A stretch of DNA of 36,588 bases from contig DXBX01000086.1 of NCBI GenBank assembly GCA_019116285.1, positions 1 to 36,588 on the forward strand, in the 5' to 3' direction. Of the stretch, positions 1 to 8,072 are shown in pieces. The first letter of the stretch is position 1, and each line of letters starts with the position of its first letter. The notes below the pieces were generated by a model that was not told where the DNA came from, searched no databases, and saw only the letters and a program-made list of their open reading frames with translations. The stretch is from Candidatus Bacteroides merdigallinarum (lineage in GTDB: Bacteria; Bacteroidota; Bacteroidia; Bacteroidales; Bacteroidaceae). A program made the translations under genes and the position numbers.

Positions 1-2
1 AC

Positions 3-863
3 GGCAAGGAAGACAAGCTGGGTTGGCGTCTGCGCTATAACATGGAGCACCGTGGCGATGTCTATGCCACGCACGGACTGGGTCCCGTGGCACAGGCTCT
101 CGACATCCATCGGGGCGATCGCATGACGACGTTGGTGGCCATGGACACGAAGTCCGTACATGGCAAGGAGCGCGTGGAAATGGCCACGGGCAAGCCTTGC
201 GATGATTTCAAGAACGGCGACCACACAACGACCCTCATCCGCACGGAGCAGGGCAAGGTGATTGAAATCCAGCACAACGTGATGAACCCGCAGCCCTACA
301 ACCGCCTGTATCAGCTGACCGGTACCAAGGGCTTTGCCAACAAATATCCGGTGGAGGGCTATGCGCTCGATCAGAAGCAATTGTCCGCCTCCGGCGTGCA
401 GCCCAAGGTGGACAACCTGTCATCCCATGGTTTCCTGCCCAAGGCTGAGATGCAGGCCTTGGTGGCCAAGTACCAGCATCCCATCTTGAAAAAGTATGGC
501 GAGATGGCCCAGGAGGTGGGTGGTCACGGCGGTATGGACTTCATCATGGATGCCCGCTTGGTTTATTGCTTGCAGAATGGCCTGCCTCTCGATATGGACG
601 TGTATGACTTGGCTGAATGGTGCTGTCTGGCTGAATTGGGTGCCCTTTCGATGGACAACGGTTGTGCGCCGGTGGCTTTCCCCGACTTCACACGCGGTCA
701 TTGGAATGACATCAAGGGTTTCAAGCATGCTTTCGCTTCTCCGGAGGAGGAGGCCGCCACGGAGGCTGCTGCCAAGAAATTCACGGAGGAACTGAAGGCC
801 GGCGCGGAGAAAGCTTGGAAGAAGTATGACAAGCAGAAAGCCAAGAAAAACAAGTCCAAGTAA
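3..863 (+). CDS. Gfo/Idh/MocA-fold protein, GH109-like glycosidase (5' partial)
   Basis: The frame is open from the first bases of the window, so the N-terminal NAD-binding Rossmann half is missing and only the C-terminal substrate-binding part is seen. Blocks such as HRGDVYATHGLGPVAQ, NGDHTTTLIRT, YQLTGTKGFANKYP and GGHGGMDFIMDARLVYCL are typical of the Bacteroides GH109 branch. Those are NAD-dependent enzymes whose characterised members remove terminal alpha-N-acetylgalactosamine; many relatives are uncharacterised. The first in-frame ATG, at 42, is internal and not the start. The C-terminus is a Lys/Ala-rich, probably helical tail. A hairpin terminator follows at once. Family assignment is strong; the exact sugar is inference. 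Confidence 0.85.
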   Translation, partial: GKEDKLGWRLRYNMEHRGDVYATHGLGPVAQALDIHRGDRMTTLVAMDTKSVHGKERVEMATGKPCDDFKNGDHTTTLIRTEQGKVIEIQHNVMNPQPYNRLYQLTGTKGFANKYPVEGYALDQKQLSASGVQPKVDNLSSHGFLPKAEMQALVAKYQHPILKKYGEMAQEVGGHGGMDFIMDARLVYCLQNGLPLDMDVYDLAEWCCLAELGALSMDNGCAPVAFPDFTRGHWNDIKGFKHAFASPEEEAATEAAAKKFTEELKAGAEKAWKKYDKQKAKKNKSK

Positions 864-900
864 AAGGGACGCTTCCGGATAGGTCTTTTTAAAATGGGGA

Positions 901-937
901 AGAGGCGTGGAAACCAATGAATTCCACGCCTCTTTTT
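901..937 (+). terminator. Intrinsic terminator after the GH109-like gene
   Basis: A perfect 12-bp stem (AGAGGCGTGGAA at 901-912 with its complement at 922-933) and a 9-nt loop are followed by a T run at 933-937. It lies 37 bp after the stop codon. It also separates this gene from the convergent yccF-like gene, but the opposite strand has no T run directly after the stem. Confidence 0.85.
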
Positions 938-968
938 CGTTCGCCCGGAAGCATTGACAATGTCGGAT

Positions 969-1346
969 TCAGTCGCTCTCCACAATGTCCTTGCCGAAAG
1001 GTGTCAGGGCCAGGGCGGCCAGTTTGAAGTGCTGCAGACCGAAGGGAATGCCGATGACGGTGATGCAGAGGATGGCTCCGAACACCAGATGGGATAAGGC
1101 GATCCAGATGCCGCCCAGCAGAATCCAAAGGGCGTTCATGAGGATATGCAGGCAGCCGCCTGCCCGCTCGGCGGTGCGTACCGTCTTGCCGAACGGCCAT
1201 AGGGCCAGTCCCGCCAGTTTCAGGGTCTGCATCCCGAAGGGGATGCCCACGATGGTTACCATCAGCAGCAAGCTAGATACCACATACTCCAGTGCCGTGA
1301 TGATTCCGCCCAGCACCAACCATAATATATTCATAAAACAACCCAT
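969..1346 (-). CDS. YccF domain-containing inner membrane protein
   Basis: A small hydrophobic protein made of two similar halves, each ending in a GIPFG block (TIVGIPFGMQTLKLAGLALW and TVIGIPFGLQHFKLAALALT). This duplicated block defines the YccF (DUF307) family, whose role is not established. The frame is open back to 1442, but the extra N-terminus looks non-coding and lies upstream of a TATCTTTG -7 box at 1374-1381. I therefore place the start at the ATG at 1346 (125 aa). The ATG at 1334 (121 aa) is an equally good alternative. Several membrane segments are expected. It is likely transcribed alone. Confidence 0.8.
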   Translation of the reverse strand: MGCFMNILWLVLGGIITALEYVVSSLLLMVTIVGIPFGMQTLKLAGLALWPFGKTVRTAERAGGCLHILMNALWILLGGIWIALSHLVFGAILCITVIGIPFGLQHFKLAALALTPFGKDIVESD

Positions 1347-1373
1347 ATTGTTTCGATTTTTAGTATTACAGGG

Positions 1374-1381
1374 CAAAGATA
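1374..1381 (-). promoter_or_regulatory. Bacteroides -7 box for the yccF-like gene
   Basis: On the minus strand this reads TATCTTTG, a full match to the Bacteroides -7 consensus TAnnTTTG, about 30 bp upstream of the chosen start. I saw no clear -33 element. It excludes the upstream ATG at 1442 as the main start. Confidence 0.55.
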
Positions 1382-1422
1382 AGGATTTGATTCCATTTCT
1401 CTGCCCCATTTGGTAATCTTTC

Positions 1423-1461
1423 GCCTTATAGCCTCGTATCACGCGGCCTTATAGCTGCGTA
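1423..1461. repeat. Imperfect 23-bp direct repeat
   Basis: GCCTTATAGC occurs at 1423-1432 and again at 1446-1455, each followed within a few bases by CGTAT. It lies between the end of the SGNH esterase gene and the promoter of the yccF-like gene. Function unknown. Confidence 0.5.
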
Positions 1462-2259
1462 TTAAAAATAGTTGTTGCGAATCTCCTTGGCTATGTAGCG
1501 TCCCATCAGCACTTGCCCCTCCACGTCGGGGTGTAGGCCGTCGCGCAGGTACTTGCCGCGTGAGGAGGGTTGCTCGAACTTTTCGCAGATGCTGCTCTCG
1601 CCGTAGCAATCAATCAACTGTACGGACAGGGCCTGGCACAGTTCGCGGAGAATGGCAATTTTCTTCAAGTTCTGTTCGTTGTGCGTCACATCCCCTGTTT
1701 GAATGGGCGTGCAGACAAAGACGCGGCATTTAGGATAGGTTTCCAGGATGGTCTGGATGGCCCAGCGTGCGCCGCCTGCCATGGTTGTCACGTCCACCTC
1801 GTCCAGTGTCTTTCCTTTCAAAGCTTCTGCGGCGTTGCCCAGGTTGGTGTCGTTGGTGCCCATGGAGAACACAAAGACATCCGGCACGGGATAGGCGCCG
1901 CTCTCCACCTCAGCGATGAATTTCTGAATATGCACCTTGGCCACGTTGTTGTGGCGCATCTGTAGCTCCTGCTGGTCCTCAGTGGGTTGCCAGCCGCCGG
2001 AGATGCCGGCAAAGCCTGCGCTGCCATAGTCCTGCGTATCCGGATGGCAGGCCCAGGTGGCCGAGCCGACCGCCACGTTATGGTGAGTGGCGAAGCCCAG
2101 CAGGTCTACCACGGTCTTGGACCATTGTTCGCCGGCTGTGATGCTGTTGCCGTCGCAGCCGAAATTCAGTTTACTGAAATCAGGGAAGAAGGACTGTGCC
2201 TGAAGCACAGTCCCCAATCCTCCCATGAGGCATAAAAAACTAACCAGTAATTTCTTCAT
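1462..2259 (-). CDS. Secreted SGNH/GDSL-family esterase of the mannan operon
   Basis: A 265-aa protein with a signal peptide (MKKLLVSFLC onward, probably cut after LQAQ). It then shows SGNH-hydrolase blocks: GCDGNSIT near residue 34 with the likely nucleophile Ser39, MGTND as the oxyanion/block III region, and DGLHPD near the C-terminus with the catalytic Asp and His. Such enzymes remove acetyl groups from polysaccharides. As the last gene of a beta-mannan operon it probably deacetylates mannan or mannooligosaccharides (inference). The frame is open to a TTG at 2280, but the ATG at 2259 opens a clean signal peptide 13 bp after the epimerase stop, so I chose it. Confidence 0.82.
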   Translation of the reverse strand: MKKLLVSFLCLMGGLGTVLQAQSFFPDFSKLNFGCDGNSITAGEQWSKTVVDLLGFATHHNVAVGSATWACHPDTQDYGSAGFAGISGGWQPTEDQQELQMRHNNVAKVHIQKFIAEVESGAYPVPDVFVFSMGTNDTNLGNAAEALKGKTLDEVDVTTMAGGARWAIQTILETYPKCRVFVCTPIQTGDVTHNEQNLKKIAILRELCQALSVQLIDCYGESSICEKFEQPSSRGKYLRDGLHPDVEGQVLMGRYIAKEIRNNYF

Positions 2260-2272
2260 ACCATTTTCTTTA

Positions 2273-3463
2273 TCAAGCAAAACGTTCTATCACTTCCATG
2301 CACATGCGGCCGTTGTGGTACGGACACTTCCAGAATCCGGCTTTGTCGTCCGTGACATTCACCGAACCGTCGGCGCGTACGCTCCAATGCCATTCACCGT
2401 TTTGATGGTCGATAAGGTGCTTTTTGATGAACTCCCAGCATTCGTAGGCTTTCTTCAGGCCCATGCCGTCGTCGAAGTGCTGGTAGAGGTTGAGATGTCC
2501 TACCACATTTTCGGCTTGCACCCACCAATGGCGGTCGATGTCGGTCTTCTTCTTGTCTACAAAGGTTTCGTATATCATGGCACCATCGGGCGTCAAGCCT
2601 TCGTCAGCGGCTGCGGCAATGTATTCCACCAGTGGTTCCACCTTCTCCAGCAGGGCTTGGTCTCCCAACACCAGCGCGGCTTCGTGGATGAGCCAGGAGG
2701 CTTCGATGTCGTGGCCGTAGGAGATGATGCGGTACTTGCTCACCCAGTCGTCGTTGAAGAACAGTTCCAGGTGGCCGGTCTTGATGTTCAGGATTTTGTC
2801 GATGAACAGGAGGATGAGGTTGCGCAGTTGCTTCTCCAGGCGCTCATCCTTCCAGACGCGGTATAAGTTAGCATACGGTTCCAGGATGTGCAGGTGCGTG
2901 TTCATCGTCTTGCGTTCGTTCTCATCCTTGTCGCTCAAGCGCATGTCGGCAATCTCGCCCCATTCGCGGGTCAGGGCCTCGCAATAGCCGTTCTTCTTTG
3001 CATCGAAGCTATGCTCCTCAATGCTTTCGAAGAGACGGATGGCATAGTCCAAGGCTTCCTGGTCGCCTGTGGCGCGATGGTATTCGCTCAGACCATAGAT
3101 GGCGAAGCCCAGGGCATAAATCTGTTTCTTCGTATCCAAGGGTTGTCCCTTGTAATCCAGCGACCAATAGACACCGCCAAATTCCTTGTCATAAAAATGG
3201 TCGATGATGTATCGTTTGGCACGGGTGGCAGTTTCCAAATATTCTTCTTTCTTCAGCAGGCGATAGGCGGCTGAAAAGGTCCATAGGATGCGGGCGTTGA
3301 GGATGGCACCCTTCTCTGCTTGTGGCATCAGTTTTTCAGTACCGGTGATGCGGCCATAGAAGCCGCCGTTTTCCCGGTCAGTCATCTTGTTCATCCAGAA
3401 CGGCAGGATATTCGTGGTCAGTTCCTCGTACATCTCTGCCCGCATGTTTTTTACGTCTATCAT
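2273..3463 (-). CDS. AGE-family mannobiose (cellobiose) 2-epimerase
   Basis: A 396-aa cytoplasmic (alpha/alpha)6-barrel protein of the N-acylglucosamine/cellobiose 2-epimerase family. Conserved features are Arg58 (NARILW), the His pair in NTHLHILEPY (190 and 192), His251 in SYGHDIEASW and His383 in CPYHNGR. The last two have the spacing expected for the acid/base pair of the family. In this operon the expected reaction is beta-1,4-mannobiose to mannosyl-beta-1,4-glucose, supplying the neighbouring GH130 phosphorylase. It begins 1 bp after the transporter stop, so it is tightly coupled. The same set of neighbours is known from the Bacteroides fragilis mannan pathway, which makes the mannobiose role likely rather than one in cellobiose use. 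Confidence 0.9.
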   Translation of the reverse strand: MIDVKNMRAEMYEELTTNILPFWMNKMTDRENGGFYGRITGTEKLMPQAEKGAILNARILWTFSAAYRLLKKEEYLETATRAKRYIIDHFYDKEFGGVYWSLDYKGQPLDTKKQIYALGFAIYGLSEYHRATGDQEALDYAIRLFESIEEHSFDAKKNGYCEALTREWGEIADMRLSDKDENERKTMNTHLHILEPYANLYRVWKDERLEKQLRNLILLFIDKILNIKTGHLELFFNDDWVSKYRIISYGHDIEASWLIHEAALVLGDQALLEKVEPLVEYIAAAADEGLTPDGAMIYETFVDKKKTDIDRHWWVQAENVVGHLNLYQHFDDGMGLKKAYECWEFIKKHLIDHQNGEWHWSVRADGSVNVTDDKAGFWKCPYHNGRMCMEVIERFA

Positions 3464-3464
3464 A

Positions 3465-4847
3465 TCAATGAGTCTCCTTTCTTCTTTCTTTCAAATCGGT
3501 TGTAATCTTTTGCATCCGCGAGTAGTTCAGCGGATAGATGAAAATCACCAAAATGGACAGCAATGCGATGCCGGCGGGAATGAAGCTCATCAGGTACTTC
3601 AGACCGTTCAGGGCTTCGGGTGTCTGTACGGCATTCTCGGCGGTGTTATAGCCGAAGGCAGCCAGCAAGGCCATGACAGCCCATCCGGCAAAGGCGCCGC
3701 CAAACTTCTGGGCCATGGAGCCGGAAGAGAAGATCAGTCCCGTGGAAGCCGTGCCGTCCTTATGCTCGGCATAGTCGGCCACGTCGGCATACATACTCCA
3801 TATCAGCGGAGAAATGATACCGGTGCAGATGGAAATCAATACCTGGAACAGCATCATCAGCCACCAGCCGGTCACGGTGTCGGGCACGAAGAAGAACAGT
3901 ACGCTGAATAGTACCAATCCTACCAGCGACAGGTAGTAGGTGGTCTTCTTGCCCAGACGGGTGGAGAAGGGAACGGCCAAGGCTACGCCCAACATGTTGC
4001 ACACTTCGCCGATCATTAGGAACAAGCCGGCATAGAGTACGATGTTGAATACTCCGAAGTCCAGGAAGGCATCGGTGCTGACGCAGTCCTTGAAGTAATA
4101 GGCTGCCGTAGCGCCACGAACGGTGTTGAAGAAGTTGGAGAGCAAGGCAATGCCGTTCAGAATCCACCAAGGCGAGTTGGTCAGCAGGGATTTCACGTCC
4201 TTGCCCAAGGATTCGCCGGAGACATTCTGCACGTGTTCACGTGTCATGCTGAAGCACAGCAGGAAGCCGCAGAAGCAGATGCTGGCGATGATGATCATGG
4301 AATATTGCCAACTGTCTGCCTGTCCATAGCCCATCGACTTAAACATGTTGCAGAGAGGTTCCCAAGCACCCAAGGCGATGAAGCTGCCGCCGTAGGCAAA
4401 AAACATACGGTAGGAGGAGAAGACGGTCTTGGTATTTGAGTCGTCCGTCATCACGCCCAGCATGGCGCCGTAAGGCACGTTGATACCTGTATAAACGGTC
4501 ATCATCAGTATGTAGGTGGCATACGCCCAGATCAGTTTTCCGGTATAGCTCCATTCAGGTGTGGTGAATAGCAGGATACCCGCGATGGCAAAAGGAGCGG
4601 CAATCCATAACAGGTAGGGGCGGTAACGTCCCCAACGGGTCTTGGTACGATCGGCAATGACACCCATCATAGGGTCGGATACTGCGTCCCAGATACGAGT
4701 AATCAGCATCAGCAAGCCTGCATCGGCCAGCGTCAGCCCAAAGATGTTGGAATAAAAGAATGGCAGATAGTAGGAGAAAATCTTCCAAAACATCGACGAA
4801 GACATATCTCCGAAGCCGTAACCCACTTTTTCTTTCAGTGTTGCCAT
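3465..4847 (-). CDS. GPH-family (MelB-like) mannooligosaccharide:cation symporter
   Basis: A 460-aa inner-membrane protein with about 12 hydrophobic segments. The N-terminus (KVGYGFGDMSSSMFWKIFSY) and the RIWDAVSDPMMGVIADRT block are hallmarks of the glycoside-pentoside-hexuronide:cation symporters. The second-half motif WSMYADVADYAEHKDG is also typical. It should import mannobiose or mannosylglucose made by the GH26 enzyme, driven by Na+ or H+. It is separated from the GH130 gene by 102 bp containing a long hairpin, while the epimerase gene follows with a 1-bp gap. Substrate is inferred from context. Confidence 0.88.
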   Translation of the reverse strand: MATLKEKVGYGFGDMSSSMFWKIFSYYLPFFYSNIFGLTLADAGLLMLITRIWDAVSDPMMGVIADRTKTRWGRYRPYLLWIAAPFAIAGILLFTTPEWSYTGKLIWAYATYILMMTVYTGINVPYGAMLGVMTDDSNTKTVFSSYRMFFAYGGSFIALGAWEPLCNMFKSMGYGQADSWQYSMIIIASICFCGFLLCFSMTREHVQNVSGESLGKDVKSLLTNSPWWILNGIALLSNFFNTVRGATAAYYFKDCVSTDAFLDFGVFNIVLYAGLFLMIGEVCNMLGVALAVPFSTRLGKKTTYYLSLVGLVLFSVLFFFVPDTVTGWWLMMLFQVLISICTGIISPLIWSMYADVADYAEHKDGTASTGLIFSSGSMAQKFGGAFAGWAVMALLAAFGYNTAENAVQTPEALNGLKYLMSFIPAGIALLSILVIFIYPLNYSRMQKITTDLKERRKETH

Positions 4848-4898
4848 GGATCTAGTGATTAGTGATTAACAATTCAATATTTAGTGATAAAATAAGAA

Positions 4899-4940
4899 GC
4901 GTTTAGTGATTAGCGGTGTGAACTGCTAACCACTAAACGC
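4899..4940 (-). promoter_or_regulatory. Long hairpin between the GH130 and symporter genes
   Basis: GCGTTTAGTG at 4899-4908 pairs with CACTAAACGC at 4931-4940, and the stem extends inward through TTAGC/GCTAA, giving a near-perfect stem of about 17 bp. It starts 9 bp after the GH130 stop codon inside the operon. The T content after it is interrupted (TTCTTATTTTAT), so partial termination or mRNA processing is more likely than a full stop. TAGTGAT is repeated several times just beside it (4850-4915). Confidence 0.6.
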
Positions 4941-4949
4941 ACTTTTGTG

Positions 4950-6125
4950 TTACTTCATAAGCTTCATATTCTTATCGATCAGTTTTTTCAGTGTTTCTAC
5001 CGATGCAGAAGTCGTGAAGCCGTCGGCGGGTGTGTTCAGACAGTAGTCCACCAGCTTGTCCACGGTCGAAGTGGCTACGTGCATCCGCGTGTCGCTGGAA
5101 GCGTAGTAGATGAACACCTTGCCATCCTCGTCGGCAATCCAACCGTTGGAGAAAAGTACGTTGCTCACGTCGCCCACGCGCTCCTCGCCTTCGGGTACCA
5201 TGATGGCTCCGGCAGGCGAAGCAATCAGTTCGGAGGGATTTTCCAAGGAAGTCATGTACAGGTAGAGCACATAGCGCAGTCCGGCAGCACATCCGCGAAC
5301 ACCGTGAGCCAAGTGCAACCATCCCTTCGGAGTCTTGATGGGGTGCGGGCCCTCGCCGTTTTTCACTTCTTTGATGGTGTGGTAATAGCGTTGGTCGATG
5401 ATTTTCTCTTCCTTCACTTCGGCGTGCGTGATGTCATCCACCAGTGCCCAGCCGATGCCACCGCCACTACCGGCATCGATGAAGCCGTCTTGCGGACGAG
5501 TATAGAGGGCATACTTGCCGTCTACGAATTCGGGGTGCAATACGACGTTACGCTGTTGGCTCTTGCTCTTCAGGTCCGGTAGGCGTTCCCACGTCTTCAG
5601 GTCCTTGGTGCGGGCAATACCGGCCGTAGCTGTTGCGGCAGAGAGGTCTCCGGCGGGCGCATTGTCATCGTGACGCTCGGCGCAGAAGATGCCATAAATC
5701 CAGCCGTCTTCATGGGCGGTGAGACGCATGTCGTAGATGTTGGTGGCCGGGATTATGTCATCCGGCATCGTGATAGGATAGTCCCAAAAGCGGAAGTTGT
5801 CTACACCGTTGGGACTTTCAGCCACGGCGAAGAAAGACTTGCGGTCGGCTCCCTCCACGCGTACCACCAGCAGGTACTTGCCGTTCCATTTGATGGCGCC
5901 CGAGTTCAGTGTGGCATTGACGCCGATGCGTTCCATCAGGTAGGGATTGGATTTCTCATCCAGGTCATAACGCCAGAAGATGGGGGCGTGTGTGGCCGTC
6001 AGGATAGGATATTTATAGCGTGTGAAGATGCCGTTGCCGTCTTCTACGGGGATATTCGGTCTTGTAATCAGTTCTTCGTGTTTGCGGAAGAGTTCTTTTA
6101 CTCGTTCATTGAAAGTTGATTCCAT
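4950..6125 (-). CDS. GH130 4-O-beta-D-mannosyl-D-glucose phosphorylase
   Basis: A cytoplasmic five-bladed beta-propeller enzyme of 391 aa. Signature blocks include RIGVNATLNSGAIKW, RVEGADRKSFFAVAESPNG, NIYDMRLTAHEDGWIYGIFC, QQRNVVLHPEFVDGKYALYT and YYASSDTRMHVATST. Asp132 in NIYDMRL matches the general acid of the Bacteroides mannosylglucose phosphorylases (GH130 subfamily 1). It should convert mannosylglucose plus phosphate into alpha-mannose-1-phosphate and glucose. A GTG-started extension to 6170 exists, but the ATG at 6125 gives the usual family length and begins where similarity begins. It follows the GH26 gene by 48 bp. Confidence 0.92.
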   Translation of the reverse strand: MESTFNERVKELFRKHEELITRPNIPVEDGNGIFTRYKYPILTATHAPIFWRYDLDEKSNPYLMERIGVNATLNSGAIKWNGKYLLVVRVEGADRKSFFAVAESPNGVDNFRFWDYPITMPDDIIPATNIYDMRLTAHEDGWIYGIFCAERHDDNAPAGDLSAATATAGIARTKDLKTWERLPDLKSKSQQRNVVLHPEFVDGKYALYTRPQDGFIDAGSGGGIGWALVDDITHAEVKEEKIIDQRYYHTIKEVKNGEGPHPIKTPKGWLHLAHGVRGCAAGLRYVLYLYMTSLENPSELIASPAGAIMVPEGEERVGDVSNVLFSNGWIADEDGKVFIYYASSDTRMHVATSTVDKLVDYCLNTPADGFTTSASVETLKKLIDKNMKLMK

Positions 6126-6173
6126 AAATAGTATTGTATAGAGATTAATAGTTCTTTGTATGAAGTTCACTCC

Positions 6174-7295
6174 TTACTTATACAGTTGCACTTCTGAGGC
6201 GAAAAGCGTCCGCGGGTTCTTGTAGAACTCCACAAAGTCGGCAGCCGAAGCCTGGCCGGGGTAGGGAGCATAATAGTGTGTTACCTTCTCGCGGGCATTG
6301 CGCCATACCAGGACATAAGACAAGCTGGGATACTTCTCTACCATCGGATAGAGTGTACCGGTCCACCACTTGGCATCGGGAACGCCTTCGTAGCCGATTT
6401 CTGTGATGGCGGGCACCTTGTCGTGCGTCTTGCCGATAGTCGTGATGATGTTCAGCATGCGGTCTACACCGTTGACGAAGGCTTCCTTGTCAAACTGGTA
6501 TGTGTCGAAGCCGATCACGTCGATATAGTCGTCGCCCGGATAGCGTACCAGGTATTGAGTGGTGTCTTGCGGTTCCGAACCGGAAGAGTAGGCATAGAGC
6601 GCATTGTCCACGCCATGTACACGGAGGCTATCTACCGTCATGTGCCACAAGGTCTTGTATTCATCGGTCGAGCAGAGCTTCTCACCCCACCAGAACCAGC
6701 TGCCGGTATGTTCGTGCCAAGGACGGAAGAGCACGGGGATCTTTACGCCTTCGGGCGTTTGCAGCGAATTCAGGAAGCCGGCTACATCGCTCAGCCAAGT
6801 GGCAAACTTGGCGTGGTTCTCACCACCGGGCAGGATGGACTTCACCACCGTAGAATCGCTTACGTCCCATGCATCACCGCCAGTCTTGGGATTGCGGGCA
6901 TGCCAGCTCAGCGAGACCATGCCGCCGCGTTGATATTGTTTCAGGATTTCTTTGCGCAGGGTATCGAAAGCCACCTTGTCCAGATTTTTCGGATTACCCA
7001 ACTCCAGTTCGCCCAGGTCGAAGCTGATGACGGCGGGATAGTCGCCGCAGACATCCTTCACGTCCGAACGGCCTTCTTCGCCTTCCCAGCCGATGCCGTA
7101 GACCGTGTCATCGTGATGGCCGAACATGATGCCTTGTGCCGGTGTCTTTTTCAGGTTGGTCAGCAGGGCTTCCGTTTCCGGGGTGCGCACTGTGGTTTCC
7201 TCTGTAGAAGTCTGTTCTTTTTTGCCCGAGTTGCAAGCCGCGAGCAAACCTGCCGTCAGGAATACGGCAGCCATTGTCATTTTCTTCATATCCAT
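6174..7295 (-). CDS. GH26 endo-beta-1,4-mannanase lipoprotein
   Basis: A 373-aa lipoprotein with an SPII signal ending in LLAAC (Cys21), so it is anchored to the periplasmic face or the cell surface. The GH26 clan-A features are clear: the acid/base Glu195 in LFRPWHEHTGSWFWWG and the nucleophile Glu299 in PAITEIGYEG, plus the substrate-binding block SLSWHARNP. Its likely job is release of mannobiose from beta-1,4-mannan. It is the first gene of the five-gene operon, and the promoter box lies at 7339-7346. A second ATG two codons in (7289) is also possible. Confidence 0.92.
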   Translation of the reverse strand: MDMKKMTMAAVFLTAGLLAACNSGKKEQTSTEETTVRTPETEALLTNLKKTPAQGIMFGHHDDTVYGIGWEGEEGRSDVKDVCGDYPAVISFDLGELELGNPKNLDKVAFDTLRKEILKQYQRGGMVSLSWHARNPKTGGDAWDVSDSTVVKSILPGGENHAKFATWLSDVAGFLNSLQTPEGVKIPVLFRPWHEHTGSWFWWGEKLCSTDEYKTLWHMTVDSLRVHGVDNALYAYSSGSEPQDTTQYLVRYPGDDYIDVIGFDTYQFDKEAFVNGVDRMLNIITTIGKTHDKVPAITEIGYEGVPDAKWWTGTLYPMVEKYPSLSYVLVWRNAREKVTHYYAPYPGQASAADFVEFYKNPRTLFASEVQLYK

Positions 7296-7338
7296 GTTTG
7301 CATTAGGTAATGGTTATTGTAGTTTTTGTTTCACACCA

Positions 7339-7346
7339 CAAAGGTA
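7339..7346 (-). promoter_or_regulatory. -7 box for the mannan operon
   Basis: On the minus strand this reads TACCTTTG, a full TAnnTTTG match, about 44 bp upstream of the GH26 start. It is the only good promoter candidate for the five-gene operon. No clear -33 box was seen. Confidence 0.55.
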
Positions 7347-7431
7347 GCCGATTGCAGGATATGATACTGATACTATTTTATCTCATTGCAACATTATTAG
7401 AACAAAAGCGGAGAAAATGAGGTAAACTTTG

Positions 7432-7439
7432 TACTTTTG
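7432..7439 (+). promoter_or_regulatory. -7 box for the GNAT gene
   Basis: TACTTTTG matches TAnnTTTG and lies 48 bp upstream of the GNAT start. It is divergent from the mannan operon promoter about 90 bp away. Confidence 0.55.
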
Positions 7440-7487
7440 CGCGGATAAGCAACGAAGTTAAGAAGACAGAGCATTGAATTGTAGTGT

Positions 7488-7979
7488 ATGATACAAATCC
7501 GACATTCCCTTCCTGCTGACCTTCCCGTCTTGATGGACCTCTATGAACGGGGAAGGCGCATCATGCGCAGCAGTGGCAACCTGAACCAATGGACGCATGG
7601 CTATCCCACTGAAGATATTGTGAAGCAAGACATCGCCCACGGCAACAGTTACCTCTGCCTAGACGAGACCGGCCAACCCGTGGGCACCTTTGCCTTCATC
7701 GTGGGTGCAGACCCCACCTATGCCCGCATCTATGACGGGCAATGGCTGGACGATACACAACCCTATGGCACCATCCACCGTCTGGCAGGGCGTGCAGACA
7801 CCCATGGCTTGTCCGCCGCCTGCCTGGAGTGGTGCTATGCGCAAGTGCCCAATCTGCGGGCGGATACCCATCGCGACAACCGCATCATGCAGCACATCCT
7901 GCTGAAGCACGGCTTCCGCTACTGCGGCATCATCTACCTGCAGAACGGGGACGAACGGCTGGCGTATCAGAAATTGTAG
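7488..7979 (+). CDS. GNAT-family N-acetyltransferase
   Basis: A 163-aa single-domain protein. The N-terminal IRHSLPADLPVLMDLYERGR is a typical GNAT beta1/alpha1 segment. The C-terminal half has DTHRDNRIMQHILLKHGF followed by a beta strand, the usual acetyl-CoA-binding motif A/B region near residues 125-150. The acceptor cannot be told; small-molecule or amino-acid acetylation is common for such short members. The gene stands alone between the divergent mannan operon and the convergent helicase gene, with its own -7 box. Confidence 0.85.
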   Translation: MIQIRHSLPADLPVLMDLYERGRRIMRSSGNLNQWTHGYPTEDIVKQDIAHGNSYLCLDETGQPVGTFAFIVGADPTYARIYDGQWLDDTQPYGTIHRLAGRADTHGLSAACLEWCYAQVPNLRADTHRDNRIMQHILLKHGFRYCGIIYLQNGDERLAYQKL

Positions 7980-7992
7980 AAAAGGAGAATCT

Positions 7993-8065
7993 TTTAGACG
8001 CGGATTAGGCGGATTGGGCGGATAAAAAATTAAGTTCCGCTTCATCCGCACAATCCGCGTCTAAA
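7993..8065. repeat. Inverted repeat of 9-bp GCGGAT iterons, copy 1
   Basis: The left arm begins TTTAGACGCGGATT and carries three 9-bp iterons (ACGCGGATT, AGGCGGATT, GGGCGGATA). The right arm is its inverse, ending AATCCGCGTCTAAA at 8065. The outer 14 bp pair perfectly. It fills the gap between the convergent GNAT and helicase genes. A second copy lies at 34033-34108, also between convergent genes. It may act as a bidirectional terminator or be a REP/MITE-like element. Confidence 0.85.
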
Positions 8066-8072
8066 TAATATA

